From Sphingobacteriia bacterium (GTDB taxonomy: Bacteria; Bacteroidota; Bacteroidia; Chitinophagales; Chitinophagaceae): 13,596 bases of DNA. Where the stretch lies: assembly GCA_004294465.1 (NCBI GenBank), contig REAV01000168.1:1-13596 (forward strand), written 5' to 3'. Positions 1-6,747 of this stretch are shown here, piece after piece. Position 1 is the stretch's first letter, and the number at the start of each line of letters is the position of its first letter. The translations under genes were made by a program, and so were the position numbers. The notes beneath the pieces were generated by a model. It searched no databases. It was given only the letters and a program-made list of their open reading frames with translations, and was not told the DNA's origin.

Positions 1-738
1 AATGTGGCGGCTAGTTTAGCGGTATTAGAATACAGAACATTGTTGGTGGACGCCGACCCTCAGGCAAATAGTACTACTGGGGTAGGATTTGACCTACACA
101 ATATCACCAATAGTCTTTATGACTGTATGGTGAATAATGTTACAGCCAATGAGGTAATTTTAAAAAGTGATGTTCCTAATTTGGACATCATTCCATCGCA
201 TATTGATTTGGTGGGTGCAGAAATAGAAATGATCAATTACCCCAATCGCGAAAATGTAATGAAGGGTATTTTAGATGCGGTTAGAGATAAATATGATTTT
301 ATCATTATTGATTGCTCTCCTTCTCTTGGATTAATTACAGTAAACTCATTGGTTGCATCGGATAGTGTAGTGGTTCCGGTACAATGCGAATTTTTTGCCT
401 TGGAAGGATTGGGTAAACTATTGAATACTATCAAAATTGTACAGAACAGATTAAATCCGGCCTTGCAAATAGAAGGGATATTAATGACAATGTATGACGG
501 GCGTTTGAGATTATGCAACCAAGTGGTGAGTGAAGTAAGAAGGCATTTTGATGATATGGTTTTTTCTACCATCATTCATAGAAATACCAGATTAAGTGAA
601 GCACCTAGTGTAGGCAAGCCTGTTATTTTGTACGATGCAGAAAGCAAAGGGTCTGTGAATTATTTGAATCTTGCAAAAGAAATTTTGCAAAACAATGGGA
701 TGACAAAAATATCCAATCAAGATAGGATAATTGAATAA
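1..738 (+). CDS. parA: Chromosome-partitioning ATPase ParA (Soj), 5' truncated by window edge
   Basis: ParA is the Walker-type ATPase that, with ParB bound at parS, moves and separates replicated chromosome origins on the nucleoid. The visible part opens in frame at base 1 (NVAASLAVLEYRTLLVDADP), so the N-terminus with the deviant Walker A motif (KGGVGKTT) lies upstream of the window; the GTG at position 4 is an internal valine codon, not the start. Visible family motifs are LLVDADPQANSTTG just inside the fragment and a Walker B-like stretch, YDFIIIDCSPSLGLITVNSL, about 100 residues in. NTRLSEAPSVGKPVILYD near the C-terminus is also typical. The gene ends with TAA, 20 bases before parB, the usual parAB operon arrangement. 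The family call is secure; only completeness is unknown. Confidence 0.95.
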   Translation, partial: NVAASLAVLEYRTLLVDADPQANSTTGVGFDLHNITNSLYDCMVNNVTANEVILKSDVPNLDIIPSHIDLVGAEIEMINYPNRENVMKGILDAVRDKYDFIIIDCSPSLGLITVNSLVASDSVVVPVQCEFFALEGLGKLLNTIKIVQNRLNPALQIEGILMTMYDGRLRLCNQVVSEVRRHFDDMVFSTIIHRNTRLSEAPSVGKPVILYDAESKGSVNYLNLAKEILQNNGMTKISNQDRIIE

Positions 739-758
739 AGCGATAACTGAACTGAACA

Positions 759-1682
759 ATGACCACACCTAAGCAAAATAAAGATTTGATCGGAAAAGGG
801 CTACGCTCTTTATTACAAAATATAGATACAGATTTAAAGAATACAACTGGAAGTCTAAAATCGGAAGTAGTGGAACAAGCCACTACCAGCAGCAGGATAA
901 ATTTGGCTGATATTCAGGTGAATCCTAAACAGCCAAGAAGAGATTTTGATGAACAATCTTTACAAGAACTGGCCACTTCTATAAGACTTCATGATATTAT
1001 TCAGCCATTAACAGTGAGCAAATTAGCCAATGGTAAATACCAGCTAATTGCAGGAGAAAGAAGATTTAGGGCTTCAAAAATTGCCGGATTAAAAGATGTT
1101 CCAGCTTATATACGCGTTGCAAATGATCAACAATTACTGGAACTAGCGCTTTTAGAAAATATCTAAAGAGAAAACCTGAATGCTGTTGAAATGGCATTGA
1201 GTTTTAAAAGGATGATGGAAGAACTGGACTATACTCAAGAACAGGTTGCAGAGAGAATGGGCAAAGAAAGAAGTACTGTTACCAATTATATTCGATTACT
1301 CAAATTACCACCAGATATTTTATCTGCAGTTCGTAATAATACATTAACGATGGGTCATGCAAGGGCATTGGTCAATATAGACACCATCGATAAGCAATTA
1401 TTTGTATTCAAAGAAATTCAGCAAAAAGAATTGAGTGTAAGGCAGACGGAAGAGTTGGTAAGAAAATTATACAAAGGCGGATCTAATAGCCCAAGTTCAA
1501 GTGCATCAAAATCTGACCTCCCTCCTGCATATAAAAAAATTGAAGATAATTTAGCCTCTCATTTTGGCACTAAAGTTAAAATGACCCATAATAAAAAAGG
1601 GTACGGTAGTATCAACATAGAATACTATTCGCTAGATGAATTAAATAAATTATTGGATTTAATGAATGTAACGGTGAGCTAA
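759..1682 (+). pseudogene. parB: ParB (Spo0J) partition protein interrupted by an in-frame TAA
   Basis: ParB is the CTP-dependent parS-binding clamp that partners ParA. From ATG 759 the frame gives a typical N-terminus (GKGLRSLLQNIDTD), the NPKQPRRDF motif (residues 55-63) and the GERRFRAS CTP-binding motif (99-106). It then stops at TAA 1164-1166, directly after LLENI. The same frame resumes with RENLNAVEMALSF, so the stop replaces the glutamine of the conserved ENIQRE motif; one transition (CAA to TAA) explains it. Beyond the stop come the helix-turn-helix (LDYTQEQVAERMGKERSTVT) and a C-terminal dimerisation region ending at 1682. With the stop read as Gln the protein would be 307 residues, normal for the family. 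Taken literally, the products are a 135-residue fragment lacking the DNA-binding parts and possibly a 163-residue fragment restarting at ATG 1191. Neighbouring genes use TAA as a normal stop, so genetic-code reassignment is not supported. The stop may be a true mutation, a population variant or a sequencing error. Confidence 0.85.
1164..1166 (+). other. Premature TAA at the Gln codon of the ParB ENIQRE motif
   Basis: The codons here read AAT ATC TAA AGA GAA AAC, where ParB homologues encode N-I-Q-R-E-N. The codons on both sides match the family in the same frame, so there is no frameshift, only a single-codon nonsense change. The bases after the stop are AGA and the region has no obvious hairpin, so nothing seen here suggests programmed readthrough. 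Confidence 0.85.
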
Positions 1683-2374
1683 TGTTTAAAAAAAAAAAAA
1701 AAGTAGCTTTTTTTATTGTAGTTCTTGGGTGTTTCATTTCATTCTCCAAGGCCCAAGCTCAAACTAAAGACACAAGCAAAATTGTTCAACCAATTTCTGC
1801 TGAGATCGCTACTCCAGCTATACCTCCAATCGACTCTACAAAAATTAAAAAAAGAATCAAGGATTCAATTACGCTTGCAGGACATAGCCCAAGAGTTGCT
1901 ACAAGACGTTCAGCCATTTTACCTGGTTGGGGCCAGGCTTATAACCGAGAATACTGGAAAATTCCGATTGTATATGGGGTGCTCGCCATTCCTACTGTTG
2001 CTTTTATTTACAATAATAATTATTACAAAAAAACAAAATTCGCTTACGAAGCGCAGTTCAAAGCTCAGAACGGAGACAGCAGTGATCTTGCAGCCATTGA
2101 TCCAGAATTGGTTAATTTAAGCATTGGCTCATTACAGAACTATCGAAATCAATTCCGACGAGACAGGGATTATGCCATATTGTTTTTCTTATTGGCATGG
2201 GGTTTACAAGTTGTAGACGCAACCGTATTTGCGCATTTAAAACAATTTAATGTGAGTAATGATTTAAGTATGCAGATCAATCCAACATTTAATCCCTTTA
2301 CAAGGTCACCTGCTTTAACAGTATCATTGAATTTAAGAGAACATACAAAGAAGCCTTTAGCATTAGCCAGATAA
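1682..2374 (+). CDS. DUF5683 family membrane protein with signal peptide
   Basis: This 230-residue protein has a DUF5683-type core, a Bacteroidota family of unknown function commonly found beside parAB and dapB. The N-terminus (MFKKKKKVAFFIVVLGCFIS) is a strongly basic signal peptide or anchor, with a likely cleavage region near AKAQAQ-like residues 23-27. A Pro/Thr/Lys-rich linker follows to about residue 68. The conserved core then begins with ATRRSAILPGWGQAYNREYW (73-92), followed by a hydrophobic segment at about 93-112, a charged stretch, and a second hydrophobic segment at about 164-187 (YAILFFLLAWGLQVVDATVF). The ATG shares one base with the parB stop (TAATG), suggesting translational coupling, and its own TAA shares one base with a downstream ATG. 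Codons 3-7 are five AAA in a row, part of a 15-A tract. The family match is from memory of its motifs; no biochemical role is known to me. Confidence 0.85.
   Translation: MFKKKKKVAFFIVVLGCFISFSKAQAQTKDTSKIVQPISAEIATPAIPPIDSTKIKKRIKDSITLAGHSPRVATRRSAILPGWGQAYNREYWKIPIVYGVLAIPTVAFIYNNNYYKKTKFAYEAQFKAQNGDSSDLAAIDPELVNLSIGSLQNYRNQFRRDRDYAILFFLLAWGLQVVDATVFAHLKQFNVSNDLSMQINPTFNPFTRSPALTVSLNLREHTKKPLALAR
1688..1702 (+). repeat. Homopolymer A15 at codons 3-7 of the DUF5683 gene
   Basis: Fifteen consecutive A residues encode five lysines immediately after ATG TTT. A tract this long is prone to polymerase slippage during replication, transcription and sequencing; a length change not divisible by three would put the whole protein out of frame. 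Confidence 0.9.
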
Positions 2375-2397
2375 TGCACCACAAAAAATACTTGATT

Positions 2398-3117
2398 ATG
2401 AAAATTGCATTGATAGGATACGGAAAAATGGGTAAAGCAATTGAAGCAATTGCAGTAGAAAAAGGTCATCAAATTGTGATGAAAATAGATGTAGACAATG
2501 CTTCAGATTTAAACGCAGACAATTTAGCAAAAGCCGATGTAGCTATTGAATTTACTGGACCACATAGTGCTGTTGGTAATATCCTGAAATGTTTTGAAGC
2601 AGGAACTCCTGTTGTTTGTGGTTCCACTGGCTGGTTGAGTGAGTGGGATACCATAAAAAATGAATGCCAGCATAAAAATGGCACACTGATTTATGCAAGT
2701 AATTATAGTATTGGTGTGAATCTTTTTTTTGAAGTAAATAAATACCTGGCCAAGTTAATGAATGGATATCCTGAGTATGATGTAACATTGAAAGAAATTC
2801 ATCATACACAGAAAAAAGATGCTCCTAGCGGAACAGCCATTAGTTTAGCAGAACAAGTGATGGACAATTTGCAAAGGAAAAATGCATGGACCTCCAATGA
2901 ACACAACACCCAGACAAACGAACTCTTTATTGCATCAGAAAGAATTGATCCTGCACCAGGCACGCATCATGTAAGATACAGCTCTCCTATTGATGATATT
3001 GAAATTATCCATACTGCGCATAACCGAATTGGTTTTGCAGGCGGAGCAGTAAAAGCAGCTGAGTTTGCTGTAGGCAAAAAAGGTATTTTTGGAATGAAAG
3101 AAGTGCTGGGATTATAG
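2398..3117 (+). CDS. dapB: 4-hydroxy-tetrahydrodipicolinate reductase DapB
   Basis: DapB catalyses the NAD(P)H-dependent reduction step (EC 1.17.1.8) of the diaminopimelate/lysine pathway in the cytoplasm, supplying peptidoglycan precursor. From ATG 2398 the protein is 239 residues, somewhat shorter than the roughly 270-residue E. coli enzyme. It starts with a Rossmann motif, GYGKMG (residues 7-12). The family signature is EIHHTQKKDAPSGTA (133-147): His135 and Lys139 align with the catalytic His159 and Lys163 of E. coli DapB. The NADH-contact region EFTGPHSA (51-58) and the C-terminal HNRIGFAGGAVKAAEFAVGKKGIFGM are also typical. An alternative ATG at 2374 overlaps the previous stop and would add eight residues (MHHKKYLI); I prefer 2398 because homologues begin directly with MKIALIGYGKMG. 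Its 3' end overlaps the convergent minus-strand gene by 6 bases. Confidence 0.95.
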   Translation: MKIALIGYGKMGKAIEAIAVEKGHQIVMKIDVDNASDLNADNLAKADVAIEFTGPHSAVGNILKCFEAGTPVVCGSTGWLSEWDTIKNECQHKNGTLIYASNYSIGVNLFFEVNKYLAKLMNGYPEYDVTLKEIHHTQKKDAPSGTAISLAEQVMDNLQRKNAWTSNEHNTQTNELFIASERIDPAPGTHHVRYSSPIDDIEIIHTAHNRIGFAGGAVKAAEFAVGKKGIFGMKEVLGL

Positions 3118-3636
3118 TTTAAAAGAAAATCCAACTTTTACATTAAAAGCACTTGATGCAGCCACATTAATGGGTTGTTGCCAATGACTTTGTGTGAGCT
3201 GTACTTCTAAACCTAATAATCTTACGCCACCACCATACTCATACATCAAATTATCTCCTTTTACTCCAGAACTTGAATAACTCTGAATAGCAGTTCCAAC
3301 ATTTCCTAAAACAAATAACCTGCCTAATAGGAAATATTGTCGAATACCTCCTTTAAGCGTAGCAATATTCAATGAACCAGCCGGATTGCTTGTTGAAGCT
3401 CCAAAACGCTGGTAACCAGCTGTAGCCATGAACATAGTAGAACCTAATCCTAACCCCGCTCCTGCTTCAATTCCAAGTCCCCCATTATTAAAATCTGAGA
3501 ATGACGAACTAGTTGGGGTAGCATAATTGGCATTTAAGATCAATTGCAAATGAGGCAATTTAAATTGGGCAAAACTAGTTTGCGCAATCAGTATAAATAC
3601 AAACGCCAATATGAAGTTCTTTGAAGAAATCTGCAT
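3112..3636 (-). CDS. Small secreted/outer-membrane beta-barrel-like protein
   Basis: This 174-residue protein has a clear Sec signal peptide (MQISSKNFILAFVFILIAQ, with likely cleavage after TSFA at residue 23). The rest is Gly/Ser/aromatic-rich with alternating hydrophobic residues, for example LGIEAGAGLGLGSTMFMATA and YEYGGGVRLLGLEVQLTQ. It ends in VKVGFSFKL, resembling an outer-membrane strand though without a terminal aromatic residue. This fits a small eight-strand-type outer-membrane barrel protein, but I recognise no specific family. Its start is only 42 bases from that of the divergent Rrf2 regulator gene, so the two must share promoter space, and regulation by that factor is plausible. 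Its stop overlaps dapB by 6 bases on the opposite strand. Confidence 0.75.
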   Translation of the reverse strand: MQISSKNFILAFVFILIAQTSFAQFKLPHLQLILNANYATPTSSSFSDFNNGGLGIEAGAGLGLGSTMFMATAGYQRFGASTSNPAGSLNIATLKGGIRQYFLLGRLFVLGNVGTAIQSYSSSGVKGDNLMYEYGGGVRLLGLEVQLTQSHWQQPINVAASSAFNVKVGFSFKL

Positions 3637-3678
3637 AAATTTAATTTTTGTAAAGAAACAAAAAAATCACGAGAAGCC

Positions 3679-4089
3679 ATGCTGTCAAAAAAAACGCAAT
3701 ATGCATTAAAGGCCCTTACCTATATGGCAGAACAGATTAATGCGGGCCCATTTTTGATTGCAGATATTGCTAAGAAGAAAAAAATACCCATCAAATTTTT
3801 AGAATCCATTTTATTGGAATTAAGAAAAGCAGGTATTTTAAATAGCAAAAAAGGAAAAGGTGGCGGCTATTATTTTAATCAAGATCCTTCTACTATTCAA
3901 CTAGCAACTGTAATGCGATTGATTGAAGGCCCCATTGCTTTGCTTCCTTGTGTAAGTCTCCATTTTTATCAAAAATGTGCAGATTGCAACGAAAAAAAAT
4001 GTGGCTTGAATAAAATCATGAAAGAAGTTAGAGACAATACTTTATCCATATTAGAAAATAGAACTGTTATAGACTTAGTTACACCATAA
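3679..4089 (+). CDS. Rrf2-family transcriptional regulator with four-cysteine cluster
   Basis: Rrf2 proteins are dimeric winged-helix DNA-binding regulators, several of which (IscR, NsrR) sense redox, iron-sulfur or NO state through cysteines. This 136-residue protein has the family N-terminus MLSKKTQYALKALTYMAE, a winged helix (IADIAKKKKIPIKFLESILLELRKAGIL, about residues 27-54) and the wing GKGGGYYF (60-66). Cys91, Cys100, Cys103 and Cys108 lie in the C-terminal part, where IscR and NsrR hold their Fe-S ligands; spacing (C-x8-C-x2-C-x4-C) differs somewhat from IscR. It is divergent from one barrel gene and 4 bases upstream of another, so autoregulation and control of both is a reasonable inference. 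An imperfect promoter-like pattern (TTG at 3621, TAATTTTTG at 3642-3650) precedes it but has one base too many for the consensus -7. The specific signal sensed is unknown. Confidence 0.9.
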   Translation: MLSKKTQYALKALTYMAEQINAGPFLIADIAKKKKIPIKFLESILLELRKAGILNSKKGKGGGYYFNQDPSTIQLATVMRLIEGPIALLPCVSLHFYQKCADCNEKKCGLNKIMKEVRDNTLSILENRTVIDLVTP

Positions 4090-4093
4090 TCAT

Positions 4094-4822
4094 ATGAAAA
4101 AAATACTCTTAATTTTACTGCTTTCCCCGTTTATTGTTAATGCGCAAAGTTTAATTGGCGGAAGCAATATTGTAAAATGGAATTTATCTTCAATGGCATT
4201 GAACAATTACCATTTTTCTTATGAGCGACATATTTATAAAAACTTGTCTATTTCTTTGAGTTATCGTACAATGCCTTATGGCAATGTACCTTATCAAAAA
4301 GAATTTCAAGATTTAATCAATAGCAATGAAATAAATTTTAGCAGATTCCAAATGGGTAATTCTGCCATAACGATTGAGCCACGTATATATTTAAGCCTTA
4401 AGAAGATGAAAGGTTTTTATTTGGCTCCTTATTTACGATTTGCCACATTCGATGTAAGTGCACCTATTAAATATAGTAGTAATGGCACTATTCCACCTGC
4501 ATCTAAAGATGCTGATTTTACTGGAAAAATAAAATCAACCAGCGCCGGGTTACTCATCGGCTATCAGTTTCAGTTACTTAAAAAATTGGTACTAGATTTT
4601 CAAATCATCGGATTCCACTATGGCAAGAGCAATGGCGATTTAAATTTTGCCGCCCCATTGAGTCCATTCGAACAACAAAGTTTAAGAGACAATTTAAAAA
4701 ACATTAATGCCGACCCATTTACTTTCACCAGTACAGTAACAGCAAATGGCGCTCAAATATCTACAGATGGCCCTTGGGCTGGAATCAGGGGATTGAACCT
4801 GGGATTAGGCTTCCGTTTTTAG
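4094..4822 (+). CDS. Outer-membrane beta-barrel protein with signal peptide
   Basis: This 242-residue protein has a typical signal peptide (MKKILLILLLSPFIVNAQ, cleavage about residue 17). The body alternates hydrophobic and polar residues with many aromatics (YHFSYERHIYKNLSISLSYR, GFYLAPYLRFATFDVS, AGLLIGYQFQLLKKLVLDFQ). It ends in NLGLGFRF, with the terminal phenylalanine characteristic of barrel proteins handled by the BAM machinery. The N-terminal region after the signal peptide (KWNLSSMALNNYHFSYER) resembles Bacteroidota proteins annotated as DUF3575-like or general outer-membrane barrel; I cannot name the family with certainty. It starts 4 bases after the Rrf2 gene and is probably co-transcribed with it. 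Its 3' end overlaps the convergent tdh gene by 18 bases. Substrate or function is not visible. Confidence 0.78.
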   Translation: MKKILLILLLSPFIVNAQSLIGGSNIVKWNLSSMALNNYHFSYERHIYKNLSISLSYRTMPYGNVPYQKEFQDLINSNEINFSRFQMGNSAITIEPRIYLSLKKMKGFYLAPYLRFATFDVSAPIKYSSNGTIPPASKDADFTGKIKSTSAGLLIGYQFQLLKKLVLDFQIIGFHYGKSNGDLNFAAPLSPFEQQSLRDNLKNINADPFTFTSTVTANGAQISTDGPWAGIRGLNLGLGFRF

Positions 4823-5773
4823 CGCAAGATTATCCAACATATCTTTCGTCATTTTAGCTAAATCAAATTCTGGTTTCCATCCCCAATCATTATTGGCAAC
4901 ACTGTCATCAATGCTTTGAGGCCAGCTATCTGCAATTGCTTGTCGGGAATCTGGTTTATAATTGATGGTAAAATCTGGAATATATTGTTGAATACTATTG
5001 GTAATTTCCTTAGGTGAAAAACTCATGCCAGCTACATTATATGAAGTTCTTACAGAAATACTTTTTGCCGGTGCATTCATTAATTCTAAAGTTGCACGAA
5101 TGGCATCGGGCATATACATCATTGGCAAATAAGTATCTTCTTTTAAAAAGCAATTGTATTTTTTATTATCCAATGCTTCCGAATAAATTTCAACGGCATA
5201 ATCTGTAGTGCCACCACCTGGAGCCGATTTATAACTTATTAATCCAGGGTAACGAATACTTCTTACATCCACACCAAAACGCTGATGATAATAATTGCAC
5301 CAGAACTCTCCCGCATATTTACTGATTCCATAAACGGTACTGGGTTCAATAACTGTTTTTTGAGGGCAATTTATTTTAGGGGATGTGGGGCCAAAAACAG
5401 CAATACTACTTGGCCAATATACTTTATGCAAATTTTCTTCACGGGCAATATCCAAAACATTTAATAAGCCTTGCATATTCAAATGCCAGGCAAGGTTGGG
5501 ATTCTTTTCTCCAGTTGCAGAAAGAATGGCAGCCAATAAATAGATTTGGGTAATATTCTGGCGAATTACTTGTACATGCAACATTTCTTTGTTCATTACA
5601 TCCAAACTCACATAAGGTCCTGTACCATGCAATAATGGGTTCTCTTCTCTTAAATCTGAAGCTACTACATTGTTATTGCCATATTGCTTTCTTAAAGCCA
5701 TGGTTAATTCTACACCAATTTGGCCAGAAGCGCCAATTACCAGAATCTTTTCTTTTCTATTGGGCATATTCAA
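4805..5773 (-). CDS. tdh: L-threonine 3-dehydrogenase, short-chain (epimerase-like) type
   Basis: The likely reaction is NAD-dependent oxidation of L-threonine to 2-amino-3-ketobutyrate (EC 1.1.1.103), normally followed by Kbl cleavage to glycine and acetyl-CoA. The 322-residue protein is an extended SDR: NAD-binding GASGQIG (14-20), serine in WPSSIAVFGP (120-129), and the catalytic pair Tyr148/Lys152 in YGISKYAGE. Motifs that separate this type from sugar epimerases are RYPGLISYKSAPGGGTTDYA (174-193), LPMMYMPDAIRAT (216-228) and the C-terminal DSRQAIADSWPQSIDDS followed by DWGWKPEFDL. These match the short-chain threonine dehydrogenases known from Bacteroidota rather than the zinc-dependent E. 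coli Tdh. The start could be ATG 5773 or, two codons later, 5767; the N-terminal residues do not decide. No kbl gene is adjacent. A TATATTTG motif lies 14 bases upstream. Confidence 0.9.
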   Translation of the reverse strand: MNMPNRKEKILVIGASGQIGVELTMALRKQYGNNNVVASDLREENPLLHGTGPYVSLDVMNKEMLHVQVIRQNITQIYLLAAILSATGEKNPNLAWHLNMQGLLNVLDIAREENLHKVYWPSSIAVFGPTSPKINCPQKTVIEPSTVYGISKYAGEFWCNYYHQRFGVDVRSIRYPGLISYKSAPGGGTTDYAVEIYSEALDNKKYNCFLKEDTYLPMMYMPDAIRATLELMNAPAKSISVRTSYNVAGMSFSPKEITNSIQQYIPDFTINYKPDSRQAIADSWPQSIDDSVANNDWGWKPEFDLAKMTKDMLDNLALKTEA

Positions 5774-5786
5774 TCGTTTATAGGAG

Positions 5787-5794
5787 CAAATATA
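5787..5794 (-). promoter_or_regulatory. Bacteroidota -7 promoter motif for tdh
   Basis: On the minus strand this reads TATATTTG, an exact match to the Bacteroidota -7 consensus TAnnTTTG, in the gap between tdh and kdsA. No good TTG -33 element is seen at the expected 17-19 base spacing. Transcription would start very near the tdh ATG, giving a leader of only a few bases. Confidence 0.4.
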
Positions 5795-5877
5795 AGTTGA
5801 TAGGCTTTATAAAGTATATAGCTGAATCAATTAACAGATGGTTGGCAATAATGCTATCAATTTATCTTGGTTTACGT

Positions 5878-5885
5878 TATTTTTG
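5878..5885 (+). promoter_or_regulatory. Bacteroidota -7 promoter motif for kdsA
   Basis: TATTTTTG matches TAnnTTTG exactly and lies 22 bases before the kdsA ATG. The expected -33 TTG is not at normal spacing (the nearest TTG, at 5867, is too close), so the call rests on the -7 element and location. The rest of this 134-base gap holds only AT-rich sequence with an ATG at 5901 in a different, immediately closed frame. Confidence 0.4.
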
Positions 5886-5907
5886 TTACTCATATTAAAT
5901 ATGCAAA

Positions 5908-6744
5908 ATGCTTCCAGCTTATTTACAGGAATTATTCAATAAACAGCAGTACAACCCCCATTCTTTTTTTTTAATTGCAGGGCCATGTGTAGTAGAAAGT
6001 GAAGAATTGGTGATGGAGATTGCCGACAAAGTGTATGGCACCTGTAAACAATTGGGAATCCCCTATGTATTTAAAGCGAGTTATAGAAAAGCCAATCGAA
6101 CCAGTGCCAACTCATTTACAGGCATTGGCGACGACAATGGTTTATCCTTGATCAAAAAAGTGGGTGAAACTTATCAATTACCTACTACTTCGGACATTCA
6201 TGCACATGAAGAAGCGGCTATGGCAGCTCCTTTTATTGATATATTACAGATCCCCGCTTTTTTATGTAGGCAAACCGATTTATTATTGGCCGCTGCTGAT
6301 ACGCAAAAAATAGTGAATGTAAAGAAGGGTCAATTTTTAAGTGGAGCGTCAATGAAATTTGCCGTTGATAAGATAAAGCAAGCAGGCAATGAAAAAGTAA
6401 TGCTTACCGAAAGAGGTAATACTTTTGGTTATCAAGACCTGGTAGTGGATTACAGAAATATTCCTATCATGCTAGAACAACAAGTTCCGGTAATCATGGA
6501 TTGTACGCATTCATTGCAACAACCCAATCAAACTAGTGGTGTTACTGGAGGAAATCCGGGCATGATCAGCACTATTGCAAAAGCAGCCATTGCTACAGGA
6601 TCCACCGGATTATTTATAGAAACGCATCCAAACCCAGCAGTGGCTAAAAGCGATGGAGCCAATATGTTGCCATTGCATTTATTACCTGCCTTATTAGAAA
6701 AACTAGTTCATTTAAGAGAAGCTGTTGTAAAACACTCCCTCTAA
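5908..6744 (+). CDS. kdsA: 3-deoxy-8-phosphooctulonate synthase KdsA (metal-dependent class)
   Basis: KdsA condenses arabinose 5-phosphate with phosphoenolpyruvate to Kdo-8-phosphate (EC 2.5.1.55) in the cytoplasm, feeding lipopolysaccharide core synthesis. The 278-residue protein shows IAGPCVVES (23-31), YVFKASYRKANRTS (53-66), the TSDIHA region, KKGQFLSG, the LTERGNTFGY loop, MDCTHSLQQP and IETHPNPAVAKSDG. Cys27, His201, Glu238 and Asp249 are each 16 residues after the metal ligands of the Aquifex aeolicus enzyme (Cys11, His185, Glu222, Asp233), placing it in the metal-dependent class; E. coli KdsA has Asn in place of the Cys. The start at 5908 leaves a short N-terminal extension (MLPAYLQELFNKQQ) before the conserved barrel. 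It ends 3 bases before the permease start, so the two are probably co-transcribed. No kdsB or kdsD is adjacent. Confidence 0.96.
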   Translation: MLPAYLQELFNKQQYNPHSFFLIAGPCVVESEELVMEIADKVYGTCKQLGIPYVFKASYRKANRTSANSFTGIGDDNGLSLIKKVGETYQLPTTSDIHAHEEAAMAAPFIDILQIPAFLCRQTDLLLAAADTQKIVNVKKGQFLSGASMKFAVDKIKQAGNEKVMLTERGNTFGYQDLVVDYRNIPIMLEQQVPVIMDCTHSLQQPNQTSGVTGGNPGMISTIAKAAIATGSTGLFIETHPNPAVAKSDGANMLPLHLLPALLEKLVHLREAVVKHSL

Positions 6745-6747
6745 TTC

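Noticed and set aside
4..6. GTG as the start codon of parA
   Set aside because: The frame is open to base 1 and the residues before and after match the interior of ParA, after the missing Walker A motif; it is an internal valine.
1164..1166. TAA reassigned to glutamine (alternative genetic code)
   Set aside because: Several neighbouring genes end properly at TAA at their expected family lengths, so TAA works as a stop in this organism.
1725..2120. 131-codon frame within the DUF5683 gene as a slippage product
   Set aside because: Its sequence is a low-complexity Lys/Leu/Gln-rich shadow without a recognisable domain; the main frame carries the family motifs.
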